DNA from: JACPSX01 sp035288405 [NCBI: bacterium]
Lineage (GTDB): Bacteria; JACPSX01
Length of the DNA: 16,549 nt
Assembly: GCA_035288405.1 (NCBI GenBank)
Contig: DATEAK010000320.1
Span: 1 to 16,549 of the forward strand
Reading direction: 5' to 3'
The translations under genes and the position numbers were made by a program. Below are positions 7,014-13,062 of the stretch, in pieces. The notes beneath the pieces are model-generated. The model had not been told where the DNA came from. It worked only from the letters and a program-made list of their open reading frames with translations, and did no database searches. How positions within the stretch are numbered: position 1 is the stretch's first letter; each line of letters begins with the position of its first letter.

Positions 7014-7865
7014 ATGAATGCCAGAAGGAACCATGCCGGCTGGCCGGAAGGGGCCAGGATTGCCGTGAGTCTGGTTTTGAACATTGAGGAGTGGTCCAAG
7101 GACGAGGCGGCTCCTTACATGAACCCCTTTCCGGTGAATGCCGTTATACGAAGGGATTTTCCCACGATCACGGATCGCGAATATGGGTACCGCGCGGGCT
7201 TGTGGCGGCTCCTTGATATCCTGGAGCAGCGGGAAGTGAAGGGGACGGCGGTGGTCAGCGGGCTTGCCGCCGAGCGTCACCCGGAGGTGGTCCAGGAGAT
7301 TTCTAACCGGGGCCACGAGGTGGCCGGACATTCGTACGATCAGAGTGTTTCTCTGGTAAGCATGAGCAATGAGGAGGAAGAAGAGGCAATCCGCCGCAGT
7401 ATCGCCGCAATAGAAAAAGCCATCGGGCAGAAGCCGCATGGGTGGCTATCTCCAGGCTGCCGCTGCACGGAAAGGACTCTTGGGCTTTTGGCTCGATACG
7501 GTTTTAGTTGGCATTCCGATTTCCTCAACGATGATCTCCCCGACCTGGTTTCGGCAGGTGATGGGGAGTTGGTGGAGATCCCGTATAGCCTCATTCTGAA
7601 TGACTACCGGTTTTTCCTGCAAAGCGATAGGACTCCTCAAGAGATGGTCGATGTGCTTACCTCTGAGTTTGATCAGCTCTACGAAGAGGGGGAGTCAGAT
7701 CCGCTGTTGATGACGATTGGAATTCACCCTCATATTATCGGAAGGCCCGGGAGGGCCGGAGCGCTCGCTCAGTTTCTGGACTACGCCCGTAGTCATGACA
7801 AGGTCTGGTTTGCCCGCCGTGGGGAAATTGCCGAGTGGTGGCGCTCCCACTCCGGGAAGGAGTAA
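7014..7865 (+). CDS. Polysaccharide deacetylase-like (NodB-fold, PuuE-related) protein
   Basis: This is a 283-residue protein of the carbohydrate esterase 4/NodB-homology superfamily. Visible landmarks are ARIAVSLVLNIEEW (14-27), TAVVSG (78-83), GHEVAGHSYDQ (100-110), KPHGWLSPGC (140-149), SWHSDF (165-170), VEIPYS (187-192) and GIHPH (236-240). The fold and motif order match the PuuE/allantoinase-like branch rather than classical chitin or peptidoglycan deacetylases. The catalytic Asp pair of motif 1 is replaced by Asn23 and Glu25/26, and the second His of H-x3-H is Gln110. I recall a related bacterial branch with Gln at this place, so the protein may still be active on an amide or be metal-poor. 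There is no signal peptide, so it is cytoplasmic. AAGGAGG (6997-7003) supports the ATG at 7014. Confidence 0.85.
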   Translation: MNARRNHAGWPEGARIAVSLVLNIEEWSKDEAAPYMNPFPVNAVIRRDFPTITDREYGYRAGLWRLLDILEQREVKGTAVVSGLAAERHPEVVQEISNRGHEVAGHSYDQSVSLVSMSNEEEEEAIRRSIAAIEKAIGQKPHGWLSPGCRCTERTLGLLARYGFSWHSDFLNDDLPDLVSAGDGELVEIPYSLILNDYRFFLQSDRTPQEMVDVLTSEFDQLYEEGESDPLLMTIGIHPHIIGRPGRAGALAQFLDYARSHDKVWFARRGEIAEWWRSHSGKE

Positions 7866-7899
7866 CGACCGAAACAAACCGCTTCGGGGAGAACGGTCG
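7866..7899 (+). other. Hairpin in the leader of the HU-type gene
   Basis: CGACCG (7866-7871) pairs with CGGTCG (7894-7899), with an inner CCG-CTT-CGG mini-stem. It begins right after the deacetylase stop and ends 41 bases before the ATG of the DNA-binding protein. There is no T-run, so a standard intrinsic terminator is unlikely. It may be a weak attenuator or an RNA-processing element. Confidence 0.35.
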
Positions 7900-7940
7900 G
7901 GTGCAAATCAACGCAGGTCCTATGACGGGAGAGGATCGAG

Positions 7941-8216
7941 ATGACAAAAGCGGAACTCATTGAAAAGCTATCGGAGAAAACGGGTCTCAGCAAGGTTCAG
8001 GCCGAGGTGGCTGTGAACACAACAGTCTCCAGTATTCAGGAGGCTCTGTCCAAGGGCGATAAAGTGGAACTGAGGGGGTTTGGGAGCTTTCGTGTCCGGC
8101 AGCGCCGGGCTCGAATGGGGAGAAATCCGAAGACCGGCACTTCAGTGGATGTTCCCTCGAAGAAAGTTCCCTATTTCAAAGCCGGTAAAGAGCTTCAGGA
8201 AATCATCAATCAGTAA
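7941..8216 (+). CDS. HU/IHF-beta-like DNA-binding protein
   Basis: This is a 91-residue histone-like protein that bends DNA as a dimer in the nucleoid. It has MTKAELIEKL at the N-terminus, the turn ELRGFGSF (43-50), the beta-arm with GRNPKTGT (60-67; Pro63 is the residue that intercalates into DNA) and the C-terminal KKVPYFKAGKEL (74-85). The opening and C-terminal motifs resemble IHF-beta more than enterobacterial HU, so it could be the partner of the IhfA encoded in this window or a homodimeric HU. AGAGG lies 6 bases before the ATG. It stands alone after the deacetylase gene and converges on the HDOD-GGDEF gene. Confidence 0.93.
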   Translation: MTKAELIEKLSEKTGLSKVQAEVAVNTTVSSIQEALSKGDKVELRGFGSFRVRQRRARMGRNPKTGTSVDVPSKKVPYFKAGKELQEIINQ

Positions 8217-8232
8217 CCGGATGCGGGCGAGT

Positions 8233-9834
8233 TCAGAGTTTTCCTTTTAACCGGGCGATCGGCAGGGCGCGAAGGGTCCGGGTGGTCGAAAGTCGCTTTG
8301 GCGTGGAGGTCGATTCCGAAACGACAGAGCGGTTTTCTCCTTTTCGCTTGGCTGCCAGAAGGGCGTCGTCCGCACTGCGAATCAGATCCTTCCCCGTCAT
8401 CTCGGGAAACTCCGGGGTCCATTGTGCGATGCCGGCGCTGAGTGCGATCGGAGAGGGAAGCCCGATTAATCCCTTCGATAACTTGCCGAGCTCTCGCCGC
8501 AGACGCTCCACGAACGCCATCGCGCCCATGGTGTCCGTGTCGGGCAACAGGATCGAAAACTCTTCTCCTCCGCAGCGTGCCAGCGTATCTTCTGCACGGC
8601 ACGTTTTCTTCAGCACCTGAGCAATTCCCTTCAATACTTCATCCCCGTAGAGGTGGCCTTGCTGCTCGTTGATTTTTCGGAAACGATCCAGGTCGATGAG
8701 GACCAGAGCGAACGTCTCCTTTATCCGTCTTGCTTTTTCCAGTTGCCTGGAGAGGCATTCTTGGAAATGGCGGTGGTTGTAAACCTTCGTCAAATCATCC
8801 GTAATGGCTACCTCATGGAGCTTCTTGTTCACTTGCTGCAACTGCTCCTCGAGGGAGCGCAGCCGCTCGATGGATTCCTTTTGAGAGTGAATCAGCTCGC
8901 TGTATTCCAGAGTCATTTCCCCAAGCTTGCGGTTGGCGGCAAGAATCGTTTCCATTAAACCGGATGCACTGCTGATCCGGACATCGAAGGATGGGGCCGT
9001 TTCCCGGAGCCGCAGGGCAAGTACGGTCAGGAGTTCCTCGGCCTGTTTCGGAGCCCAATTCAGTACCCGCTGAACCTCCTGTTGCAGAAAGCCGAGTGCT
9101 GCCTCGGGAATCGAATCGGAGAGCACATGGGAGAACACGTTTCCCAGGAAAGCCAGCGTGTTGAGGCGACTCTCGTGATCCACTTGAGACCATGGACCCG
9201 GAGCATCATGGTGCTTGGCAATGGCTGTTTTAAGCGTTTCAGGGAACCCCCACGACTGGCAGAGGAGTTCACCGGCCCGGGCGTGAGTCACGCCCAACGT
9301 GTGCTCCTCGATTGAGATCAGGGCCTCTGCACTGGAGCTCGCTTGAGTGAGAAGCCCCGCGTATAGATCGGGAATACATTCCATTAATACTAAAACACCC
9401 AGGTCGTGCAGGAGTCCGGCGGTAAATGCTTCCTCGGCTAAAGGATAGGCGAGCTGCTTACTGATCTCCTGTGCCGCCAGTGCTGCTCCCAAAGAGTGCT
9501 CGAGGAATTTCGTCATGTGCCGCTTCAAGTTCCTTTTGCCACGGAACAAGTCGAGGACGGAGATGCTGAGAGCAATGTTGCGTGTAGCGGGAAGTCCGAG
9601 GATGACCACAGCCTGCGTCACAGTGGTGATTCGCCGAGGGAATCCATAGAAAGGCGAGTTGACGATTTTGAGCATGCGTGCGGACAAGGCCGGACTTTTC
9701 ATGATCACCGCGGCAATTTCCTTAGCGGAAATGCTCTCTTCTAGGGATATGCTAATGAGACTCCTGACCTCAGCGGGAAGCACCGGAAGGGAATTGGTTG
9801 TCAGGATTCGTTTTTCAATTTCATGTGCCGTCAC
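8233..9834 (-). CDS. HDOD-GGDEF protein, probable diguanylate cyclase
   Basis: The protein has 533 residues and two signalling domains. The HDOD domain (about 10-215) has SLPVLPAEV (15-23), SPALSARMLKIVNSPFYGFP (47-66), LLHDLG (141-146) and AIAKHHDAP (204-212). A helical, coiled-coil-like linker (about 299-342) leads to a GGDEF domain (about 343-503) with DDLTKVYNHRHF (346-357), DLDRFRKINE (381-390) and the active-site variant GGEEF (422-426). GGEEF is one of the two active forms, so c-di-GMP synthesis is expected. An RxxD inhibitory site (RAED, 413-416) sits exactly 5 residues before it, which predicts product feedback inhibition. There is no receiver or membrane segment, so it is cytoplasmic. 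The GTG start is supported by GGGAAGGA upstream; this SD lies inside a small hairpin. The gene is monocistronic and convergent with the HU-type gene. Confidence 0.93.
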   Translation of the reverse strand: MTAHEIEKRILTTNSLPVLPAEVRSLISISLEESISAKEIAAVIMKSPALSARMLKIVNSPFYGFPRRITTVTQAVVILGLPATRNIALSISVLDLFRGKRNLKRHMTKFLEHSLGAALAAQEISKQLAYPLAEEAFTAGLLHDLGVLVLMECIPDLYAGLLTQASSSAEALISIEEHTLGVTHARAGELLCQSWGFPETLKTAIAKHHDAPGPWSQVDHESRLNTLAFLGNVFSHVLSDSIPEAALGFLQQEVQRVLNWAPKQAEELLTVLALRLRETAPSFDVRISSASGLMETILAANRKLGEMTLEYSELIHSQKESIERLRSLEEQLQQVNKKLHEVAITDDLTKVYNHRHFQECLSRQLEKARRIKETFALVLIDLDRFRKINEQQGHLYGDEVLKGIAQVLKKTCRAEDTLARCGGEEFSILLPDTDTMGAMAFVERLRRELGKLSKGLIGLPSPIALSAGIAQWTPEFPEMTGKDLIRSADDALLAAKRKGENRSVVSESTSTPKRLSTTRTLRALPIARLKGKL

Positions 9835-9836
9835 GT

Positions 9837-9849
9837 GGGAATCCTTCCC
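9837..9849 (-). promoter_or_regulatory. Hairpin containing the Shine-Dalgarno of the HDOD-GGDEF gene
   Basis: On the minus strand GGGAA-GGA-TTCCC is a perfect 5-bp inverted repeat that encloses the ribosome binding site, ending 2 bases before the GTG start at 9834. It could lower translation initiation, but a triloop stem of this size may be only marginally stable. Confidence 0.4.
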
Positions 9850-10175
9850 AAGAAATCATGGATTGTCTGGAAGAAATGCTGCCTACCCTGCATTCCTTGC
9901 AGGAAAGACGATCTCCTATTTGAAGTTCTTTTGTCCTATCGGCAATTTCCGAAAAAAGGATTAGCCATCCGGCAGACTCGGTACATACACGCCAGCTTGC
10001 CAATAGGAAACGCTGTAAGTATCAGAACTGTTGGAAGATATTTCCGAGAGGGGATTTTCAACCCAGGGAAATCAGTTCTGGCTGTCTCTCTACGGAGGCG
10101 TTCACTTGGAAGAGGAGCCAGCAGAGAAGCTTTCCAGAGGATGGATGGATTGGAGTCCCCCTGGGGAGGGGAAAA
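9850..10175. other. Intergenic region between HDOD-GGDEF gene and tRNA-Pro(CGG)
   Basis: These 326 bases lie upstream of the HDOD-GGDEF gene on the minus strand and downstream of tRNA-Pro(CGG). They contain an 8-bp inverted repeat 42 bases apart (10023-10080), a minus-strand run of six T at 9953-9958 preceded only by a weak 4-bp stem, and a GGAT x3 microrepeat near 10139. I looked for the GCAAA and GG-x-CACGC hallmarks of GEMM (c-di-GMP) riboswitches and did not see them. No convincing gene is present. Confidence 0.45.
10023..10080. repeat. Long-range inverted repeat CAGAACTG / CAGTTCTG
   Basis: CAGAACTG (10023-10030) and CAGTTCTG (10073-10080) are perfect complements. The enclosed 42 bases contain a second possible stem GGAA (10033-10036)/TTCC (10042-10045). 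Together they could form a branched RNA in the long leader of the HDOD-GGDEF gene. The function is unknown. Confidence 0.35.
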
Positions 10176-10252
10176 TGGTCGGGACGACTGGATTTGAACC
10201 AGCGACCCCCTGCTCCCGAAGCAGGTGCGCTACCAGGCTGCGCTACGTCCCG
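10176..10252 (-). tRNA. tRNA-Pro (anticodon CGG)
   Basis: The 77-nt cloverleaf has a 7-bp acceptor stem CGGGACG/CGTCCCG, a D-arm with AGCCTGGTA, an anticodon stem CCTGC/GCAGG around loop TTCGGGA (CGG at 10218-10216, G37 present), a T-loop TTCAAAT and an encoded CCA end. It is a close copy of the GGG isoacceptor 790 bases upstream, differing in the anticodon arm, the first variable-loop base and one acceptor pair. It has its own promoter. Confidence 0.97.
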
Positions 10253-10280
10253 ACCGGAGGGTCACTCTGATACGTGAGGA

Positions 10281-10310
10281 ATTATAAGGCATACCACCCT
10301 GAGAAGTCCA
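10281..10310 (-). promoter_or_regulatory. Promoter of tRNA-Pro(CGG)
   Basis: On the minus strand TGGACT (10310-10305) and a perfect TATAAT (10286-10281) are 18 bases apart. The -10 box ends 28 bases before the mature tRNA 5' end. The promoter sits directly after the pcm stop, so the tRNA need not depend on pcm transcription. Confidence 0.65.
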
Positions 10311-10320
10311 GATAACCATT

Positions 10321-10962
10321 TTATTCCTTCCAACCGTGCTCTCCGATGAGTTTGACGAAGACACAATTGGAAAGCTTCTGAGTCCGGATCCCGTTGGGCC
10401 CCTTGGAGATCTTGCAGAGAATCTGATAGGATTCTCCCCCTACGGGAATCACGAGGCGACCGCGTTCTGCCAACTGATCGATAAAGACCCGGGGGATTTT
10501 GGGGGCCCCTGCTGTCACCAGAATGGCATCAAAAGGGGCCTGCTCTGCCCATCCATAGCTGCCATCGAAGATCTTAATCGCGACATTGTGATAGCCCAGA
10601 GCGTCCAAGACTTCGCGTGCTTTGAGGGCAAGGCTCTTAATACGCTCGATAGAAAAGACTTGCTCCGCGAGCTCTGCAAGGATTGCTGTCTGATATCCGG
10701 AGCCAGTACCGATTTCCAGAACTTTTTCGGTTCCTGTGAGATCCAGGGCCTCGGACATGTAACCTACAATGTAGGGCTGCGAAATCGTCTGCCCCTCGCC
10801 GATGGGGAGAGGGTAATCCCCGTAGGCTCTCTCGCGAAGGGCAGGCTCCATGAAGAGATGACGGGAAACCTTTCTCATGGCCTTAAGAACACGCTCATTT
10901 CGGATTCCGCGTTGGATCAATTGCAGCTCCACCATCTGATTTCTCTCTAGCTCGAAGTCCAT
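10321..10962 (-). CDS. pcm: Protein-L-isoaspartate O-methyltransferase
   Basis: Pcm methylates abnormal L-isoaspartyl residues with S-adenosylmethionine to start repair of aged proteins in the cytoplasm. From the ATG at 10962 the protein has 213 residues, normal for the family. It opens with MDFELERNQMVELQLIQRGI (1-20), then GEGQTISQP (55-63), the SAM-binding motif VLEIGTGSGYQTA (81-93), the acidic end of strand 2 (SIER, 104-107), and GRLVIPVG (168-175). The frame is open to a TTG at 11001, but that would begin inside the strong hairpin between the genes; the ATG has TAAGG at good spacing and matches the usual Pcm start. The gene sits between two tRNA-Pro genes. In Geobacter-like genomes pcm is often near surE and rpoS; neither is here. 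Confidence 0.95.
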   Translation of the reverse strand: MDFELERNQMVELQLIQRGIRNERVLKAMRKVSRHLFMEPALRERAYGDYPLPIGEGQTISQPYIVGYMSEALDLTGTEKVLEIGTGSGYQTAILAELAEQVFSIERIKSLALKAREVLDALGYHNVAIKIFDGSYGWAEQAPFDAILVTAGAPKIPRVFIDQLAERGRLVIPVGGESYQILCKISKGPNGIRTQKLSNCVFVKLIGEHGWKE

Positions 10963-10982
10963 CGCTGGCCTTAGGTTCCCAG

Positions 10983-11021
10983 AAACGAGGAAACCCCGCA
11001 AAATGCAGGGTTTCCTCGTTT
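10983..11021 (-). terminator. Strong hairpin between tRNA-Pro(GGG) and pcm
   Basis: AAACGAGGAAACCC (10983-10996) and its perfect complement (11008-11021) form a 14-bp stem. Inside it GCA/TGC adds 3 more pairs past one mismatch. The hairpin starts 21 bases after the tRNA-Pro(GGG) CCA end. Only three T follow on the minus strand, so termination may be partial, or the stem may serve as a processing site. Confidence 0.65.
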
Positions 11022-11041
11022 ATTAGCTACCGGATGAAGAC

Positions 11042-11118
11042 TGGTCGGGGCGACTGGATTTGAACCAGCGACCACCTGAACCCCATTCAGGTGCGCTACC
11101 AGGCTGCGCTACGCCCCG
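11042..11118 (-). tRNA. tRNA-Pro (anticodon GGG)
   Basis: The 77-nt cloverleaf has acceptor stem CGGGGCG/CGCCCCG, the same D-arm and T-arm as the CGG isoacceptor, and anticodon stem CCTGA/TCAGG with loop ATGGGGT (GGG at 11084-11082, G37 present). CCA is encoded. Position 32 is A and position 38 is T, an unusual pair shared with many bacterial tRNA-Pro(GGG). It lies 46 bases after the merR stop. A TATTAT lies about 17 bases upstream of the mature end but no good -35 box is seen, so readthrough from ihfA-merR is possible. Confidence 0.96.
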
Positions 11119-11164
11119 ACATTTTCCCACCAATAATAATATAGGCTTTGATGACACGGGAAGA

Positions 11165-11533
11165 TCATTTTTCTTGCTCTGCGTCCAGGGCTTGTAGGAT
11201 GCTCTCGAGTTCTTTTTTGCAATGGGCCAAGGTCCGCCCCAACTCCTGATCCGCAAAACCGAGGGGGAGCTGCTTTTGCTCCAAGGGAGTCGATGAACGG
11301 GTGAAATGCTTTCGGGCTCCCGCGATGGTGAATTTCTCCGCGTAAAGCAAACGCTTGATTTCCAGCACGGTCTCCACGTCCTTGCGTTGATAGGTACGCT
11401 GTCCCGCGCGGTTTTTCGTCGGACGAAGTTGGGGAAACTCCGTTTCCCAATAACGCAGCACATGAGGCTCCACTCCGGCAACCTCCGCCACTTCCCCGAT
11501 TTTAAAGAAAAGCTTGTCCGGAATGGTTCCCAT
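11165..11533 (-). CDS. MerR-family transcriptional regulator (small, IhfA-linked type)
   Basis: The protein has 122 residues. It has the MerR winged helix-turn-helix: [20 protein letters not shown] (9-28), [20 protein letters not shown] (29-48) and [20 protein letters not shown] (50-69). A short charged helix (92-122) takes the place of a long dimerisation coil and effector domain. There is no metal-binding cysteine cluster; the only Cys is 105. This compact form coupled to ihfA is common in Deltaproteobacteria; its target is unknown. The ATG at 11533 shares one base with the ihfA stop (TGATG), so translation is coupled; a TTG just before it is less likely. Confidence 0.9.
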   Translation of the reverse strand: MGTIPDKLFFKIGEVAEVAGVEPHVLRYWETEFPQLRPTKNRAGQRTYQRKDVETVLEIKRLLYAEKFTIAGARKHFTRSSTPLEQKQLPLGFADQELGRTLAHCKKELESILQALDAEQEK

Positions 11534-11835
11534 CAAGTTCTCAGTGGTCGCTTGCCGGTACCGTTATTGACCACTTCTTTTAAGATCTGGCTAGGCTTGA
11601 AGGATAGAACCCGGCGTGGAGAAATTTCGATTTGCGTGCCGGTTTTTGGATTGCGACCGAGTCTTTTCTTTTTGTTCCGCACGAGAAAACTGCCAAAGCC
11701 GACAATGTGAACCTTCTCGCCACGATTGAGGGTCTCCTTGACCATCTGGAATACCACCTCCACAGCTTCGGTAGCCTCGGCGCGGGTAAACCCCACCTTT
11801 TCGTATACGAAATCAATGATGTCTGCCTTTACCAT
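11533..11835 (-). CDS. ihfA: Integration host factor subunit alpha
   Basis: This DNA-bending nucleoid protein normally works as a heterodimer with IHF-beta in transcription, recombination and replication. The 100-residue protein has [20 protein letters not shown] (1-20), VHIVGFGSF (42-50), the beta-arm GRNPKTGT (60-67) and [15 protein letters not shown] (72-86). The RRV-x-SF-x-P-x-Q segment is the IhfA hallmark. The frame is open to 11979, but the ATG at 11835 with AGGGG seven bases upstream is the family start; the 48 extra codons overlap the promoter and show no similarity. It is followed with one-base overlap by the MerR-type gene. An HU/IHF-beta-like gene lies 3.3 kb away. Confidence 0.94.
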   Translation of the reverse strand: MVKADIIDFVYEKVGFTRAEATEAVEVVFQMVKETLNRGEKVHIVGFGSFLVRNKKKRLGRNPKTGTQIEISPRRVLSFKPSQILKEVVNNGTGKRPLRT

Positions 11836-11952
11836 CTCGCGACCCCTTTGTGCAAAAACGACCGGAGGAAATATCTTTCTGGAGCGGGAATTTGCCCATC
11901 GCAGTGTCTTGAGACTTGCTTCATCTGAACCCGGAGAAGAATGCAAAAACAA

Positions 11953-11979
11953 CTTATAAGAAAACACCCCTAGAGTCAA
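11953..11979 (-). promoter_or_regulatory. Candidate promoter of ihfA-merR
   Basis: On the minus strand TTGACT (11979-11974) precedes TATAAG (11958-11953). The spacer is 15 bases, shorter than usual; shifting the -10 by one base gives 16. The predicted leader is about 110 bases. Confidence 0.5.
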
Positions 11980-11989
11980 TAGCCGTCAC

Positions 11990-13051
11990 TTATTTTTTTA
12001 CCATACGGATTTCCGGATGAAGCCCCTGGGCCGAAAGACGTGCCTTCGCTTTCACGGCCTGTTCATAGGTTTTAAAGCCGCTCACAAAGACGATTGTGGT
12101 TTCTACCTCGATCGATCGGCGAATGATCCGCCAGGGACCGCTCTGTTCCTTAAGAGAGCTGCGCTGGGACCGAGCTCCGGGAAGATCCTCGAAGATCCCC
12201 GCCACGACTGCCTGTTTGCCGTCTTCGATGGGGCGAATCGTCGTCTTGATTCCCTGGCCATCGATCTGTCTTTGGCGGCGCTGGGCCAGAAGAGCGGAGG
12301 TAAATTCTCCGCCTACGACAAGATACATTTCCGCCTTGCGTCCTACCTTGGTCTGCTGAGACTTATATCCCGAGCGTTTGATCTGGCTTTGGGCCTTCTG
12401 GAGGCAATCATCGGACAGACAAGAAGCAACCTCCACCTGATAAATCCCGGCGGCAGAAGATTTTAGTCGCGCGCTCCCCTTTTTCTTCCTGGTAGCGGCT
12501 TGTGAGGCCGGCGCTGGCGGCGTGATGGCTTTCTCCGTCCGGATGCCGGTTTTCGGTTCAGTTTTCTCAACGGTGGGAGTCTTGGAAGGCTTAGGAGCCG
12601 GAGTCTCTTTGATCGGTGAAGACGGGGCAGGAATGGCCGGTGCTGCCTCGGACGGCTTTTGCGGCGGCAACGGCTCAATGGGGATCCGTTCGATGCTTTC
12701 TGTGGGTTTTGCTTTTTCCGCAGGCTTGGCTTTTTCGGGGATGCGCTGAGCCGCCTCGAGAAGAGCCCCGGGTGCCTTATCGACCGGTTGAGGTTGCGCG
12801 CCCGGCTTCTGAATTCGCATCGGAGAGGGTCCCTTCCCAGGAGAAGTGGGTTGCTTGGATGTGAAATAAAGCCAGCTGCCCACCGCCAGCAAAATGACCG
12901 TCAGGACGACCAGCCTTTTCACGCGCGGCTTGGATTCCCCCGGGCTTGCCGAAGAACTTGGAGAATCGACACGCTCTTCCGGTTTGTCTTCAGGATCCTG
13001 CGTTCCGGACTGCAGGCCGTGTCCACGTTTGAGCAGATTAAAGGACCGCAT
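11990..13051 (-). CDS. SPOR-domain single-pass membrane protein
   Basis: The 353-residue protein has a cytoplasmic, charged N-terminus (1-46), one transmembrane helix (about 47-63, LVVLTVILLAVGSWLYF), a long low-complexity Pro/Ala/Lys linker (about 66-200) and a C-terminal region with SPOR-like units. The clearest is GIYQVEVASCLSDDCLQKAQ (202-221) through TTIRPI (270-275). A second partial unit begins at ETTIVFVSGFKTYEQAVKAK (317-336) and ends with the typical G-x-x-P-E-I-R (343-349). SPOR domains bind denuded glycan strands at division septa, so a role in cell division or the envelope is likely. Cys211 and Cys216 could form a disulfide, as in some SPOR domains. The gene starts 11 bases after the EF-G-like stop, so it is probably cotranscribed with it. 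Domain boundaries are approximate. Confidence 0.8.
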   Translation of the reverse strand: MRSFNLLKRGHGLQSGTQDPEDKPEERVDSPSSSASPGESKPRVKRLVVLTVILLAVGSWLYFTSKQPTSPGKGPSPMRIQKPGAQPQPVDKAPGALLEAAQRIPEKAKPAEKAKPTESIERIPIEPLPPQKPSEAAPAIPAPSSPIKETPAPKPSKTPTVEKTEPKTGIRTEKAITPPAPASQAATRKKKGSARLKSSAAGIYQVEVASCLSDDCLQKAQSQIKRSGYKSQQTKVGRKAEMYLVVGGEFTSALLAQRRQRQIDGQGIKTTIRPIEDGKQAVVAGIFEDLPGARSQRSSLKEQSGPWRIIRRSIEVETTIVFVSGFKTYEQAVKAKARLSAQGLHPEIRMVKK

Positions 13052-13062
13052 GGTTTAACGCC

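Noticed and set aside
9953-9975. Possible intrinsic terminator after tRNA-Pro(CGG), six T with a stem before them
   Set aside because: The stem is only 4 bp and lies about 220 bases from the tRNA.
9821-10003. A 60-codon minus-strand frame with one CxxC (CKEC) overlapping the HDOD-GGDEF start
   Set aside because: It starts with TTG without a ribosome binding site, has a single CxxC only, and lies in a region better explained as a leader.
10963-11001. Extended N-terminus of Pcm from a TTG start
   Set aside because: The TTG lies inside the strong hairpin after tRNA-Pro(GGG). The ATG at 10962 has a ribosome binding site and the usual Pcm N-terminus.
11836-11979. A 48-codon N-terminal extension of IhfA
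   Set aside because: It overlaps the promoter region, shows no similarity to IhfA, and a proper ribosome binding site precedes the ATG at 11835.
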